Source of the DNA: Miniphocaeibacter halophilus
GTDB taxonomy: Bacteria; Bacillota; Clostridia; Tissierellales; Peptoniphilaceae
DNA length: 64,000 nt
NCBI RefSeq assembly: GCF_016458825.1
Contig: NZ_CP066744.1
Span: 2,229,868 to 2,293,867 of the forward strand
Direction: 5' to 3'
The translations under genes and the position numbers were made by a program. Below are positions 55,412 through 63,967 of this stretch, piece by piece; positions within the stretch are counted from its first letter, which is position 1; each line of letters starts with the position of its first letter. The notes under the pieces are model-generated. The model was not told where the DNA came from and did no database searches. It saw only the letters and a list, made by a program, of their open reading frames with translations.

Positions 55412-55633
55412 TTAAATAAAAACATAACTAATAACATACAAAAAAAGCAAAAAAACCATTAATATAACCTTTATAAATACCTTAAATTTAAAATTTACTA
55501 TAAAATATAGTAGTGTAAATACTAATGCAGTCTTAGATACTGTTTCTACTTCATATCCAATAAAAATCAAGTTGCTGAATAATATCAATATCGCCGAGAA
55601 AGTAATGATATTCAAATTTTTATTTTTATTCAT
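55412..55633 (-). CDS. Small membrane protein, unknown function
   Basis: 73 residues with two or three helices (about 9-26, 33-48 and 52-72). AGGAG precedes the ATG. Follows a related small membrane protein gene by 19 bases on the same strand. No family recognised. Confidence 0.5.
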   Translation of the reverse strand: MNKNKNLNIITFSAILILFSNLIFIGYEVETVSKTALVFTLLYFIVNFKFKVFIKVILMVFLLFLYVISYVFI

Positions 55634-55652
55634 CTTATCTCCTAAATTTATA

Positions 55653-55949
55653 CTATTTAATTATTTCTAATATACCTTCTATAGTAAAAAACTCTAAGCT
55701 TACAGTCATAGAAATAAAATTATTAATAGCTACATATAAAAAAATCAATCCTCCCACTAATATCAACAATTTCAATCCTCTAGTTTCTGGTTTAACTAAG
55801 ACATTAAATATAGTGAAAATTAATGCTACACAAAAAGATACCTGTACCTGTTCTGCAAATATATACCTATAATATTGTAAAATATAATTGATCATTATAA
55901 ACATAATAGTAAAAAACAAATAAATTATTTTTTTATTACTTTTTTCCAT
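55653..55949 (-). CDS. Small membrane protein, unknown function
   Basis: 98 residues, three helices (about 8-25, 34-50 and 57-76). GAGGG precedes the ATG. Both it and the following gene contain an AL-IFT/LVFTL helix and may be distant paralogues. They lie in the accessory interval and could belong to an immunity or transport function, which is not shown. Confidence 0.5.
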   Translation of the reverse strand: MEKSNKKIIYLFFTIMFIMINYILQYYRYIFAEQVQVSFCVALIFTIFNVLVKPETRGLKLLILVGGLIFLYVAINNFISMTVSLEFFTIEGILEIIK

Positions 55950-56050
55950 CTTCTTCCCTCTTTTAATATAGATTTTTATTTAAATATAATGATTAAAAAA
56001 ACCTCACCATCTAAATCTATAAATTATAGAACTTTGCTCTATATCTCCTC

Positions 56051-56280
56051 TCAGAGCAGCATTTTCCTGTGAGTTGTATGTCCAAAATATGTAAAATCAT
56101 TTGTAGATCTACTTGTTAACATCATAGCATGTTTTGGTGGAGCATATCCCACTGTACTTGTCTAGGCTAACTATAAAACATCCTCTTTCCAGAAAGTACT
56201 ATTTTACAAAAAACTATAAATAACACAACTGGCAATACCACAATGTTCCACCAAATATTTTCATTTAATCCTATATCTAT
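56051..56280 (-). pseudogene. Remnants of an Amidase_6-type wall amidase and a membrane segment
   Basis: On the minus strand, a piece reading VQWDM shifts frame into HAMMLTSRSTNDFTYFGH and TTHRKMLL (56051-56165), matching the C-terminal part of Amidase_6 domains (QWD... HSMIVT... HTTNR). Directly before it in the minus direction (56167-56280) lies a 38-codon hydrophobic tail, NIWWNIVVLPVVLFIVF, that ends in TAG. No start codons or ribosome binding sites. Decayed gene ends next to repeat copy 2. Confidence 0.5.
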
Positions 56281-56316
56281 CTAAAAATTAAAATGATTTT
56301 ATAACTTTGAACATAT

Positions 56317-56532
56317 TTAATAAAAATAATAGCTTATAGCATCATAAAAAAGACCATAGAAAGAAATTAATGAATTTTAAGACTGAATCATGCTCTAAAG
56401 ATGAAATAAAGGAATTTATGTATCAATTTAACGATTTTGAAAAACTTGTAGATTAAAATAAAAAAACCTACTCAGTATATTTGTATATCAAGTAGATTTA
56501 TTAATAGTATTATTAAATAAATAAAAAACCAA
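56317..56532 (+). repeat. 217-bp direct repeat, copy 2
   Basis: Second copy of 53634-53850, one base shorter (a missing C that shifts the short frame). Its right end contributes the U run of the tRNA-Pro terminator read on the minus strand. Confidence 0.85.
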
Positions 56533-56555
56533 CCTTTCAATTGAAAGATTGGTTT
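56524..56555 (-). terminator. Intrinsic terminator of tRNA-Pro
   Basis: AAACCAATCTTTC / GAAAGGTTGGTTT stem with loop AATT, then a U run on the minus strand, immediately after the tRNA. Confidence 0.85.
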
Positions 56556-56556
56556 A

Positions 56557-56633
56557 TGGTCGGGGTGAGAGGATTTGAACCCCCGGCTCCATGGTCCCAA
56601 ACCACGTGCGCTACCGGACTGCGCCACACCCCG
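56557..56633 (-). tRNA. tRNA-Pro (anticodon TGG)
   Basis: 77 bases including encoded CCA. Acceptor CGGGGTG pairs with its 3' partner, anticodon stem CGTGG/CCATG with loop TTTGGGA (anticodon TGG), T-loop GTTCAAATCC. Genuine cloverleaf. Reads CCN proline codons. Confidence 0.96.
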
Positions 56634-56711
56634 CCGAAGTCATCATTAACTGACGACTTTTTTATTATAATACAATTTTAAAAATAATGCAAGCTTTTTT
56701 TTAAATAAATT

Positions 56712-57785
56712 TTAAATATTTTGCAATTTTTCCAATTTATTACTGCCAAATGTTAGCAATACAAGGGTCATAAGGACTATTGGGATTAAGTTAATTAAAT
56801 TATTTGTTTCTACTGTTACTATAATCCAATACAAAGGATTTAAATAAAATGCATACTCAGCCCAATTAGGTATATTAACATTATTTAAATAGAATGTCGA
56901 TGTTATGAAAAATATTATACCTACTACTAATGGCACCATTGAAAGTACTATTTCTTTTTTAGCTATTCTTGTTATTAGTATTATAAATGATAATGAATAG
57001 GCTGAAATGGAAAATATCATTAAAGTCAATTTAAACAATTCTATATTTTCTGTTTGTAAAACTTTAAATCCTATTGTTGTCATTATGCTAAATATAGTTC
57101 CCACTAATGTTAAGTAACTTAAAAAGATTACAAAGATATTCATAAAACTTCTATTTGGTGATATTAAAATTCTACTTAAGACTTTTGTCTTACTAATATT
57201 TATAATATCCTGTCCTATTTGTCCTATAAATGAAATTATAAAAAAGCAACATAATATTAAAATAATCATAGCATATCCGTCTACACCTGTTTTATTGTTT
57301 ATAGTTTCTACATTAACTTCTGTTTCAATATTTAAAGAGTCGGTATCTATATTATTATTTTTCAAGTAGTTTTTTTCTAATAATTCACTTATTTTATCGT
57401 TAATTAATTTATCTTCTATTTGAACGCCTGAATCATCTACGAATAACTTTTCTACTTTTGGAAATTTATTATTTTTTAAATCTTCTGAAAAATTTTCTCC
57501 TATTAAATAAACAATACTTACGTCGTAATTCTCTAATAGTTTTGTTGCTTCTTGCCTGTTTTTTATTATATTAGGATTCTCTCCAAAAACTTCAAGTAGT
57601 TCTTCATATTGGTTTCCCTTATCTTCGATTACTACTCCTAGGGTGTTATAAGACACTCCACTGTTGTTAAACATAAAGAAATATAATAAATACATGAAGG
57701 CAGGCATAATTACAAATATAAACCATATTTTAGGACTTTTAATTAGTCTTTTTATATTTGCATAAAAATTATTTAATAATTTCAT
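56712..57785 (-). CDS. ABC-2 type permease, subunit 2 (module 2)
   Basis: 357 residues. Helix at about 18-38, an extracytoplasmic region of about 130 residues with GDKG-like VSIVYLIGENFSEDL, then five helices from about 170. Ends at the operon 3' end near the tRNA-Pro gene. Overlaps the preceding permease gene by 17 bases. Topology matches YhaP/ABC2_membrane_3 proteins. Confidence 0.85.
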   Translation of the reverse strand: MKLLNNFYANIKRLIKSPKIWFIFVIMPAFMYLLYFFMFNNSGVSYNTLGVVIEDKGNQYEELLEVFGENPNIIKNRQEATKLLENYDVSIVYLIGENFSEDLKNNKFPKVEKLFVDDSGVQIEDKLINDKISELLEKNYLKNNNIDTDSLNIETEVNVETINNKTGVDGYAMIILILCCFFIISFIGQIGQDIINISKTKVLSRILISPNRSFMNIFVIFLSYLTLVGTIFSIMTTIGFKVLQTENIELFKLTLMIFSISAYSLSFIILITRIAKKEIVLSMVPLVVGIIFFITSTFYLNNVNIPNWAEYAFYLNPLYWIIVTVETNNLINLIPIVLMTLVLLTFGSNKLEKLQNI

Positions 57786-58935
57786 AATTGCCCCCTATTC
57801 TTTCTTTTTCTTTAATTGTTATAATAATTGATGAAGCAGTAATACATACAGCAATTACTATTATATGAGGAATAAATGTTTTTAAAGAAATATTATTATT
57901 AAATGCATTCATTAATGGATCTAAGAATATTTTATTAAAATTAATATTGCTTAATTTTTCCATTATGGTTCCGGAAAACAACTTTTCTACCGGTCCTAAC
58001 ATCCCACCAAAAACCAATTGTAAATACATTGCAATATTTGCTATTACTATTGCTACTTCTTTTTTTATATTTTTAAATAAAAATAATATAAATCCTACTG
58101 TAATGGAAATTATCAAAATTGCTATAAAATACATTCCCAAATTTTCCGTAAAAGCCTTCCCTAAAACCCTATATATTAGAATATAAACAAAGGCAAACAA
58201 AATTAGTATAAAAGAATCTCCAAATGTATCTACTAAATTATATTTTATTTTATTGACTGGAAGCATATCAATCCTTTGAAATAAAGCTGTTGTTTCTGAT
58301 AATTTTTTACTACCTACTACTGCTGATACAAGATAGTTTAAAAACAGAAACTGCATTAAGGTCATTGCGTAAAAACTTTGACTTGTTAATTTTGATGATG
58401 ATTCTATTTTTCTATTTTCTAAAAAGGCAGTGTTTTGTATTTGTGTTAAATCGTTAAAAACTTTTTCTTTTAAGTTTTCTTCATTTAAGGATTGTGATAT
58501 TTTATTATTTTCTATTGATTTTACTATTCCGTTTCCTATTGAATTTAAAACACTCTCAATTGTCTCAAGACCAAATATACTGGAATTATTTCCTATAGTT
58601 TCTACTGTTATATTAAACTTACCACTTTCTAATATTTCATTTTCAAATTCTTTAGGAATTGTAATTAAATAATCTCCTTTTTCTTCAACTTTAAAGAACT
58701 TTTTCATTTCTTTGTCCTCAAAGGTTTTTTCTAATATTTTTGAGTAGTCTGATTTGTCTTTGTCCTTAATTGTTATACTTAACGGATTAGTTTCAATTTC
58801 CCCTGAAAACAAGCTGGTATTAAAACTTGAAAGTAGCAAGGAAAGGCCAATTGGCATAACTAAAAAGGTAAAGAAATATGATGCAAAATTTTTCTTTATA
58901 GTGCTATAAAATTGTTTAAGAGTTGCTATTATCAT
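57769..58935 (-). CDS. ABC-2 type permease, subunit 1 (module 2)
   Basis: 388 residues. One N-terminal helix (about 16-36), a large extracytoplasmic region containing DYLITIPKEFENEI, then five or six helices from about 190. The same family as the module 1 permeases. Lies 8 bases after the ATPase gene. Confidence 0.85.
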   Translation of the reverse strand: MIIATLKQFYSTIKKNFASYFFTFLVMPIGLSLLLSSFNTSLFSGEIETNPLSITIKDKDKSDYSKILEKTFEDKEMKKFFKVEEKGDYLITIPKEFENEILESGKFNITVETIGNNSSIFGLETIESVLNSIGNGIVKSIENNKISQSLNEENLKEKVFNDLTQIQNTAFLENRKIESSSKLTSQSFYAMTLMQFLFLNYLVSAVVGSKKLSETTALFQRIDMLPVNKIKYNLVDTFGDSFILILFAFVYILIYRVLGKAFTENLGMYFIAILIISITVGFILFLFKNIKKEVAIVIANIAMYLQLVFGGMLGPVEKLFSGTIMEKLSNINFNKIFLDPLMNAFNNNISLKTFIPHIIVIAVCITASSIIITIKEKERIGGNYEIIK

Positions 58936-58943
58936 AAAATCAC

Positions 58944-59879
58944 CTAATCCCTTAGTTTCTTTCCAGTAAGATTAAGAAATATTTCTTCTAAGTTTGAATC
59001 TTTTATTGTAAAATTTTCTATAGTTAGATTCCTATTTTCTATAAGCTTAAAAATACTTGTAAAATTCAATTCCTTCTTATTTACCTTAACTATGATTTTA
59101 TTTTCTTCAATTTCACTATTTAAAACCCCTGTTATTAAATTCAGCTCTTCAATAATTCCATTTTCTATTTTATTTAAATATATAGTCAATATTGAACTGC
59201 TGCCATACATGGATTTTAATTCACTTTTCTCACCGTATGCAATTTCTTCGCCTAAGTCTATAATAAATATTTTATTACATAGGGCTTCAATTTCTTCCAT
59301 ATAATGTGATGTGTAAATTATTGTTGTTCCTTCTTTGTTTATTTTCCTTAAATAATCAAATATATTGTTTCTAGATTGAGCATCCACACCTACTGTTGGT
59401 TCATCTAAGATTAAAAGGTCGGGTTTATGTAAGACAGAACAACCTAAATTAAGTCTTCTTTTCATTCCCCCTGAATATTTTTGAACTTGTTTTTTGTCTT
59501 TAGGATCGAGTCCTATTAATTCAAGTACTTCTTTAATTCTCTCTTTTAATACTTTTCCTTTCAGTCCATACATTCTTCCAAAATACTCTAAGTTATCTCT
59601 AGCCGTTAAATTTTCAAAAATTGCTAGTTCCTGAGGAACAAGGCCTATTCTTTTCTTTATTTCTATACTATTATTTTTATAATTCATTCCAAATAATTCT
59701 ATTTTTCCGGAATCCTGTCCAAGTAATCCGCAAATTATTTGTATTAAGGTTGACTTACCTGCACCATTTGGTCCTATTAGTCCAAATAAATCCCCTTCTT
59801 CAACCTCCATGCTTATATTATTTAAAACTTTTTTATTATCATAAGATTTGTTAATTTTATCTACTTTTAAAATATTCAT
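58944..59879 (-). CDS. ABC-2 exporter ATP-binding protein (module 2)
   Basis: 311 residues, same length as the module 1 ATPase and clearly paralogous. Walker A GPNGAGKSTL, Q-loop GLVPQELAI, signature YSGGMKRRLN, Walker B LLILDEPTVGVDA, H-loop TSHYMEE, and a DUF4162-like C-terminal tail. AGGAGG precedes the ATG. Probably drives export by the two following permeases. Confidence 0.93.
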   Translation of the reverse strand: MNILKVDKINKSYDNKKVLNNISMEVEEGDLFGLIGPNGAGKSTLIQIICGLLGQDSGKIELFGMNYKNNSIEIKKRIGLVPQELAIFENLTARDNLEYFGRMYGLKGKVLKERIKEVLELIGLDPKDKKQVQKYSGGMKRRLNLGCSVLHKPDLLILDEPTVGVDAQSRNNIFDYLRKINKEGTTIIYTSHYMEEIEALCNKIFIIDLGEEIAYGEKSELKSMYGSSSILTIYLNKIENGIIEELNLITGVLNSEIEENKIIVKVNKKELNFTSIFKLIENRNLTIENFTIKDSNLEEIFLNLTGKKLRD

Positions 59880-59942
59880 CTAATACCTCCTAAGCTATAT
59901 ACTACTAGATTTCAATTGAATTAAATACTGCCTTAAGTAACT

Positions 59943-59970
59943 AAAAACCATGACTTTAGTCATGGTTTTT
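59943..59970 (-). terminator. Intrinsic terminator after the module 2 response regulator
   Basis: AAAAACCATGACT / AGTCATGGTTTTT stem with loop TTAA-like and U tail, between the two-component genes and the exporter genes, so these are separate transcripts or partly read through. Confidence 0.8.
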
Positions 59971-59974
59971 AACA

Positions 59975-60613
59975 TTATCTTAAATTATTGTCATAAGCAA
60001 ATATTACAATTTGCGTTCTATCCCTTAATTCCAGTTTCTGAAGTATTGAAGAAATATTGTTTTTTACTGTTCCCACAGATAAATATAGTTGATTGGCAAT
60101 TTCTTGGTTACTATGTCCTTCAGCTATGAGTTTTATAATCTCCAATTCCCTGTTTGTAATATTATAATCATCAATATTTGCTTGTATCTTAACAGAGTTT
60201 TTACTATTTAATATTATTTCAGACACCTCACTATTTAAAACTACATTTCCATAATAGGCCGATTTTATTCCTCCTATAATGGATTCCGGGTCACTGTCCT
60301 TTAGTAAATAACCGGAGGCTCCTAATCTTATTGCTTCATTTATATATTCTGTGTCTTTAAAAGTTGTAAGTATTAGTATCTTAGTATTTCCTTTTCCATA
60401 GTCATTTATTAATCTAATAGCATCTATACCATTTGACTTTGGCATACGTATATCTAAAAGAATTACATCTATTTCCTTTTCCTTAAACTTTTCAAAGGCT
60501 TCTTTTCCAGAACTTGCCTCTTCTACAATTTCTATTTCCTTGTCTAAAGAAATTAATATTTTTAAACCTTCCCTTATTAACTTTTCATCATCAACTAACA
60601 TTACCTTTATCAT
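59975..60613 (-). CDS. NarL/LuxR-type response regulator (module 2)
   Basis: 212 residues. Receiver with LVDDEKLIREGLKILIS and phospho-acceptor Asp in VILLDIRMPKSNG, then a LuxR-type HTH with TNRELEIIKLIAEGHSNQEIANQ and SVGTVKNNISSIL. ATG overlaps the kinase 3' end by 23 bases. Probably activates the downstream ABC exporter. Confidence 0.92.
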   Translation of the reverse strand: MIKVMLVDDEKLIREGLKILISLDKEIEIVEEASSGKEAFEKFKEKEIDVILLDIRMPKSNGIDAIRLINDYGKGNTKILILTTFKDTEYINEAIRLGASGYLLKDSDPESIIGGIKSAYYGNVVLNSEVSEIILNSKNSVKIQANIDDYNITNRELEIIKLIAEGHSNQEIANQLYLSVGTVKNNISSILQKLELRDRTQIVIFAYDNNLR

Positions 60614-61739
60614 ATTTACCTCTATAAAAAACTATATTTATTAGAAAACCCTTTTTTTTTCCTGTTTCAATTGTTAAACTACCCTTATGTTCCTTAACTC
60701 TTTCCTCTAATGCCGTTAAGCCTATTCCCTTTTTTATTTTTTCTGAACCTAGACCATTATCCCTCATACTTAAAATTATTTCATCTTCTTTATAAAATAA
60801 ATTAATATCTACTAATGAAGCTTTACCATGTTTTATACTATTGGAAATAAATTCTCTTACTGCATTTACAAATACTTCTTCTAAATCATTTGGAATAGGG
60901 TATCTTTCAGAAGAAAATTTAAATTTTATATTTAAACCGGTTAGTTTTGAATTTTGATTAATTATTTCTTGAATTAAAGTTATTAATTCATCTTTTCCGG
61001 TGTTTTGTGGTTTTATTCTACGAAGTACCTTACGAATATCGTTTAAAGCTTCTGTGGCGTAATTTCTTAAGTTTCCACTTAATTCTGAAGCCTTGTCTCC
61101 ATTAATTTTAGCTAATTTTTCTATAGCCGATAATTGAATTATAATAGCAGAAAGTCTATGACCAACGCTGTCATGAATGTCCCTTGAAATTCTATTTCTT
61201 TCCTTATTCGTATATATTTCTTCTAGAAGAATATCCTTATTTCTATGTTCATTAATTAATTCTTTTTTATCTATAATCAATTCGTCGATTTTGTTTTCCA
61301 TTGTTTTTATTTTTTTATTTTGCCTTAAAACATAACCTAAAGTAATTGAGAAAATAAAAATTGTAAAAAGAGTAAATATATTATATATATTTAAATTTTG
61401 TCTTAAATAGTATATGCCTATTCCAATTATTAAGATTATATAAAAACCGGCTATCCGAGCTTTTAACTCCTTTAATACATCAAGTATGGGATTAACCATA
61501 TAAATGGTTATCATAGTAATATCCCTTTGAGCTAAATATAGTCCAAATAAAATCTCCAATAATATTAAAAAGATTTTTGTATTTTCATTAAATTTTTGAT
61601 AATTAGTTAGATGAAAAAATATAATATATAATAACAGTATGGAAAAATTAACTAATGTCATACTTTTGTTTAAGATTGAAAATACAAAAGCAAATACTAT
61701 TATTATATACCTTAATGAATATTCTAAATATTTTGTCAT
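60591..61739 (-). CDS. NarL-type sensor histidine kinase (module 2)
   Basis: 382 residues. Five or six helices in residues 5-150 with short loops, a coiled segment, HisKA_3 with phospho-acceptor His in RNRISRDIHDSVGHRLS, and a HATPase domain with NAVREFISNSIKHG, DNGLGSEKI and GIGLTALEERV. Intramembrane-sensing type, as in module 1 and LiaS/DesK-like kinases that react to membrane stress or antimicrobial peptides. Confidence 0.9.
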   Translation of the reverse strand: MTKYLEYSLRYIIIVFAFVFSILNKSMTLVNFSILLLYIIFFHLTNYQKFNENTKIFLILLEILFGLYLAQRDITMITIYMVNPILDVLKELKARIAGFYIILIIGIGIYYLRQNLNIYNIFTLFTIFIFSITLGYVLRQNKKIKTMENKIDELIIDKKELINEHRNKDILLEEIYTNKERNRISRDIHDSVGHRLSAIIIQLSAIEKLAKINGDKASELSGNLRNYATEALNDIRKVLRRIKPQNTGKDELITLIQEIINQNSKLTGLNIKFKFSSERYPIPNDLEEVFVNAVREFISNSIKHGKASLVDINLFYKEDEIILSMRDNGLGSEKIKKGIGLTALEERVKEHKGSLTIETGKKKGFLINIVFYRGKYDKGNVS

Positions 61740-61935
61740 TATTTTATCCTTTAAATACCATTTTATATTACAACTGTATATATCTTACTAATATTGGTAA
61801 ATAAATTCAATTAAAAGTATTTTCTAGTTGAATTATCTGTCTTGTTGTTAACTAAATATTTCTCTTATCTATATTAACTTTATTAAATATTATTTTACTT
61901 ATTTTGAATTTGGTTAATCCTTTATAAATATACTC

Positions 61936-61966
61936 AAAAAAAGGAATGGTCATAAGACACATTCCT
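61936..61966 (-). terminator. Intrinsic terminator of the encapsulin operon
   Basis: AGGAATG / CATTCCT stem (61942-61948 with 61960-61966) then a U run on the minus strand. Confidence 0.8.
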
Positions 61967-61983
61967 AATTGATTTATTATATA

Positions 61984-62778
61984 TTATGAAAATAATACAA
62001 TTTTCATATTGTCTAAAATTCTAAAAGTAAAGGTTTCAAAAGCAAACAATCTTACAGCTTTTTCATTTTCTCCAACATAACCTATAGAAAAATCTTGACC
62101 AATCGTTAATTCTAAATCCTCATCCCTATGAGGAATCATCAAAGCTTTATCTAAGACCTTAGTTCGAACAATAGTACCTCCAATTAAATCTTCTATCAGC
62201 TTCATTAAAAAGACTCCATCATATATTGTATTGATTTTATCATATACTTTAGATGGCACAATTAAATCAAAAGGTCCTTTAGCATAAGAATTATGTAAGG
62301 CATATTTCCCATCTCCAATTGCCTTTAGAATTTCATTACCATTTTCTCCTAAGGATAAATTATGGCCAGCAGATTTTTTAATACCTTCTATACCAAATTT
62401 TTCCATTCCATTATAAATAGTTTCCTCTTCAAAGACTAGTAACTTTTCCATTGCTTTTTCTAAATTGAAAAGTTCTACATCTTTTGAACCTCTTTCAACA
62501 TTATCTAGTTCAGCCTTATCTAATTCAAATTCTATTCTGGATTCAATTAAATTTTGAGTTTTGTAGATACCGGTTTTTACTACATTAATTGCCTTTAAAT
62601 CATCTACATGGTCCAATCTTCCTATTGGAAGAGCAGTATAATCCAACCCCTTTGGTCCATTTACCTTTAAAACTCTTCTAGTGGAAATTAAACTCTTTAT
62701 AACATCTATAGCCCTATTGTCTATTTCCGTCCACGCTTTTTCTGAAATTGGTGCTGTATTTCTTTTTAGTATACTCAT
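61984..62778 (-). CDS. Encapsulin shell protein, family 1
   Basis: 264 residues, the normal length of T=1 HK97-fold encapsulins. Start SILKRNTAPISEKAWTEID, RRVLKVNGPKGLDYTALP, YDLIVP-like GPFDLIVPSKVY and the C-terminal AVRLFAFETFTFRI are conserved marks of the linocin/CFP29 family. Sixty copies would form a protein shell of about 24 nm around a cargo enzyme. It lies 32 bases after the ferritin-like cargo gene on the same strand, AGGTG precedes the ATG. Confidence 0.95.
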   Translation of the reverse strand: MSILKRNTAPISEKAWTEIDNRAIDVIKSLISTRRVLKVNGPKGLDYTALPIGRLDHVDDLKAINVVKTGIYKTQNLIESRIEFELDKAELDNVERGSKDVELFNLEKAMEKLLVFEEETIYNGMEKFGIEGIKKSAGHNLSLGENGNEILKAIGDGKYALHNSYAKGPFDLIVPSKVYDKINTIYDGVFLMKLIEDLIGGTIVRTKVLDKALMIPHRDEDLELTIGQDFSIGYVGENEKAVRLFAFETFTFRILDNMKIVLFS

Positions 62779-62810
62779 AGCTTCACCTTTGCTTACTATA
62801 ATTCTTCAAT

Positions 62811-63146
62811 TCACAAAGAATCTAAATCATCATTAGAATTATTCTCTGATTCAGCATCTTCTTCTACTTCTAATATTGGTTTATCAGTAAATAGATATGT
62901 TCTCATCTGTTCATCCCAACCGTCCATATTCCTTCTTAACCATTCTAAAGTCATCATTGTATGTTCCATTTCCTCTTTTGCATTATGCCACATAATGTCT
63001 TTTAGTTCCTGGTCAGAAGCAACTGCAACCCTTTGCATATACCAATCTATAGCTTCAATTTCTTCCTTTAAACTATTGATTGCACGTACTTGATCTCTTA
63101 CTTTTTCAGTAAGTTCAACTTCCGGTTCATGATAATCCTTAGCCAT
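62811..63146 (-). CDS. Encapsulated ferritin-like protein (EncFtn), cargo
   Basis: 111 residues. Helical ferroxidase domain about 12-88: E31 in KEEIEAIDWY and E59-x-x-H62 in HNAKEEMEHT match the EncFtn iron site, formed at the dimer interface. An acidic linker (about 91-107) leads to DDLDSL at the C-terminus, in the place of the encapsulin targeting peptide (usually ending GSLR/GSLK). The product oxidises Fe2+ inside the shell for mineral storage. First gene of a two-gene operon. Confidence 0.9.
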   Translation of the reverse strand: MAKDYHEPEVELTEKVRDQVRAINSLKEEIEAIDWYMQRVAVASDQELKDIMWHNAKEEMEHTMMTLEWLRRNMDGWDEQMRTYLFTDKPILEVEEDAESENNSNDDLDSL

Positions 63147-63267
63147 AATTGTACCCCTTTCTTTTAAATTTTATCCATTTTATTACTACCCAATTTTATT
63201 TTCATATATAGGCTTTTTTGAAAAAATTTTCTTTTAAATATTAGCTATATTTAGAGATTTAATAATA

Positions 63268-63284
63268 AATAATTGACAATTATT
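63268..63284. promoter_or_regulatory. Fur/PerR-like palindrome in the divergent region
   Basis: AATAATTG-A-CAATTATT, an 8-1-8 perfect palindrome of the Fur-family kind, between the encapsulin cargo gene and the plus-strand membrane protein gene. It could answer to iron or peroxide. Which gene it controls cannot be told. Confidence 0.5.
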
Positions 63285-63325
63285 AACTAATTTGAGATGC
63301 TAATATAATTAAAGGAAGTGATAAG

Positions 63326-63955
63326 GTGAACAATAAGGAAACATTTGTAAAAATTATATTTTCTGTTACAGGAGTCCTAATTATTGCATTGGGAGCTGCT
63401 ATTTTAAATGTTGGACAAGTTGGAGTCGACACATATACAGCATCAAATATAGCAATTGGTTCTTTATTTGGACTTTCTTTAGGAACCTACCAATTTATTT
63501 TAAATCTTATATTTTTATTCTTTATTTTTATTTTTGGAAGAAAGTATATTGGACTAGGCACCTTAATAACTATGGTTTCTATTGGTTTCTTAATAGATTA
63601 TTTTACTAAATTAATATCTCATATAGTGTTTTTTGATTTAACCTTACCATTTAAAATTTTATCTTTAATATTTGGGACTATGTTTTTTACTTTCGGAGTT
63701 GCCTTTTATATTTCAGCCGATTTAGGTGTTGCTCCCTATGATGCTATAACCTTAGTAATAACCGATTATAGTCATATTCAATATAAATATATACGAATGG
63801 CTCAAGATATAATATTTATGATATCTGCATTGATATTTGGAGGCCCTGTAGGAGTTGGTACTGTTATAAACGCATTTTTTAATGGACCCTTAATTGATTT
63901 ATGGTATAAAAAAATTTCAAATCCTTTAATTAGAAAAATAACTATTAAAGGTTAA
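63326..63955 (+). CDS. YczE/YyaS/YitT-family membrane protein
   Basis: 209 residues, GTG start with GGAAG upstream. Five or six helices. The ALGAAILNVGQVGVDTYTA start and the later FGVAFYISADLGVAPYDAI and GGPVGVGTVINAFFNGP are conserved in the YczE/YitT group (DUF6198). Integral membrane protein of unknown function. Diverges from the encapsulin operon and has its own terminator. Confidence 0.85.
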   Translation: MNNKETFVKIIFSVTGVLIIALGAAILNVGQVGVDTYTASNIAIGSLFGLSLGTYQFILNLIFLFFIFIFGRKYIGLGTLITMVSIGFLIDYFTKLISHIVFFDLTLPFKILSLIFGTMFFTFGVAFYISADLGVAPYDAITLVITDYSHIQYKYIRMAQDIIFMISALIFGGPVGVGTVINAFFNGPLIDLWYKKISNPLIRKITIKG

Positions 63956-63967
63956 ATAGACAAGAAA

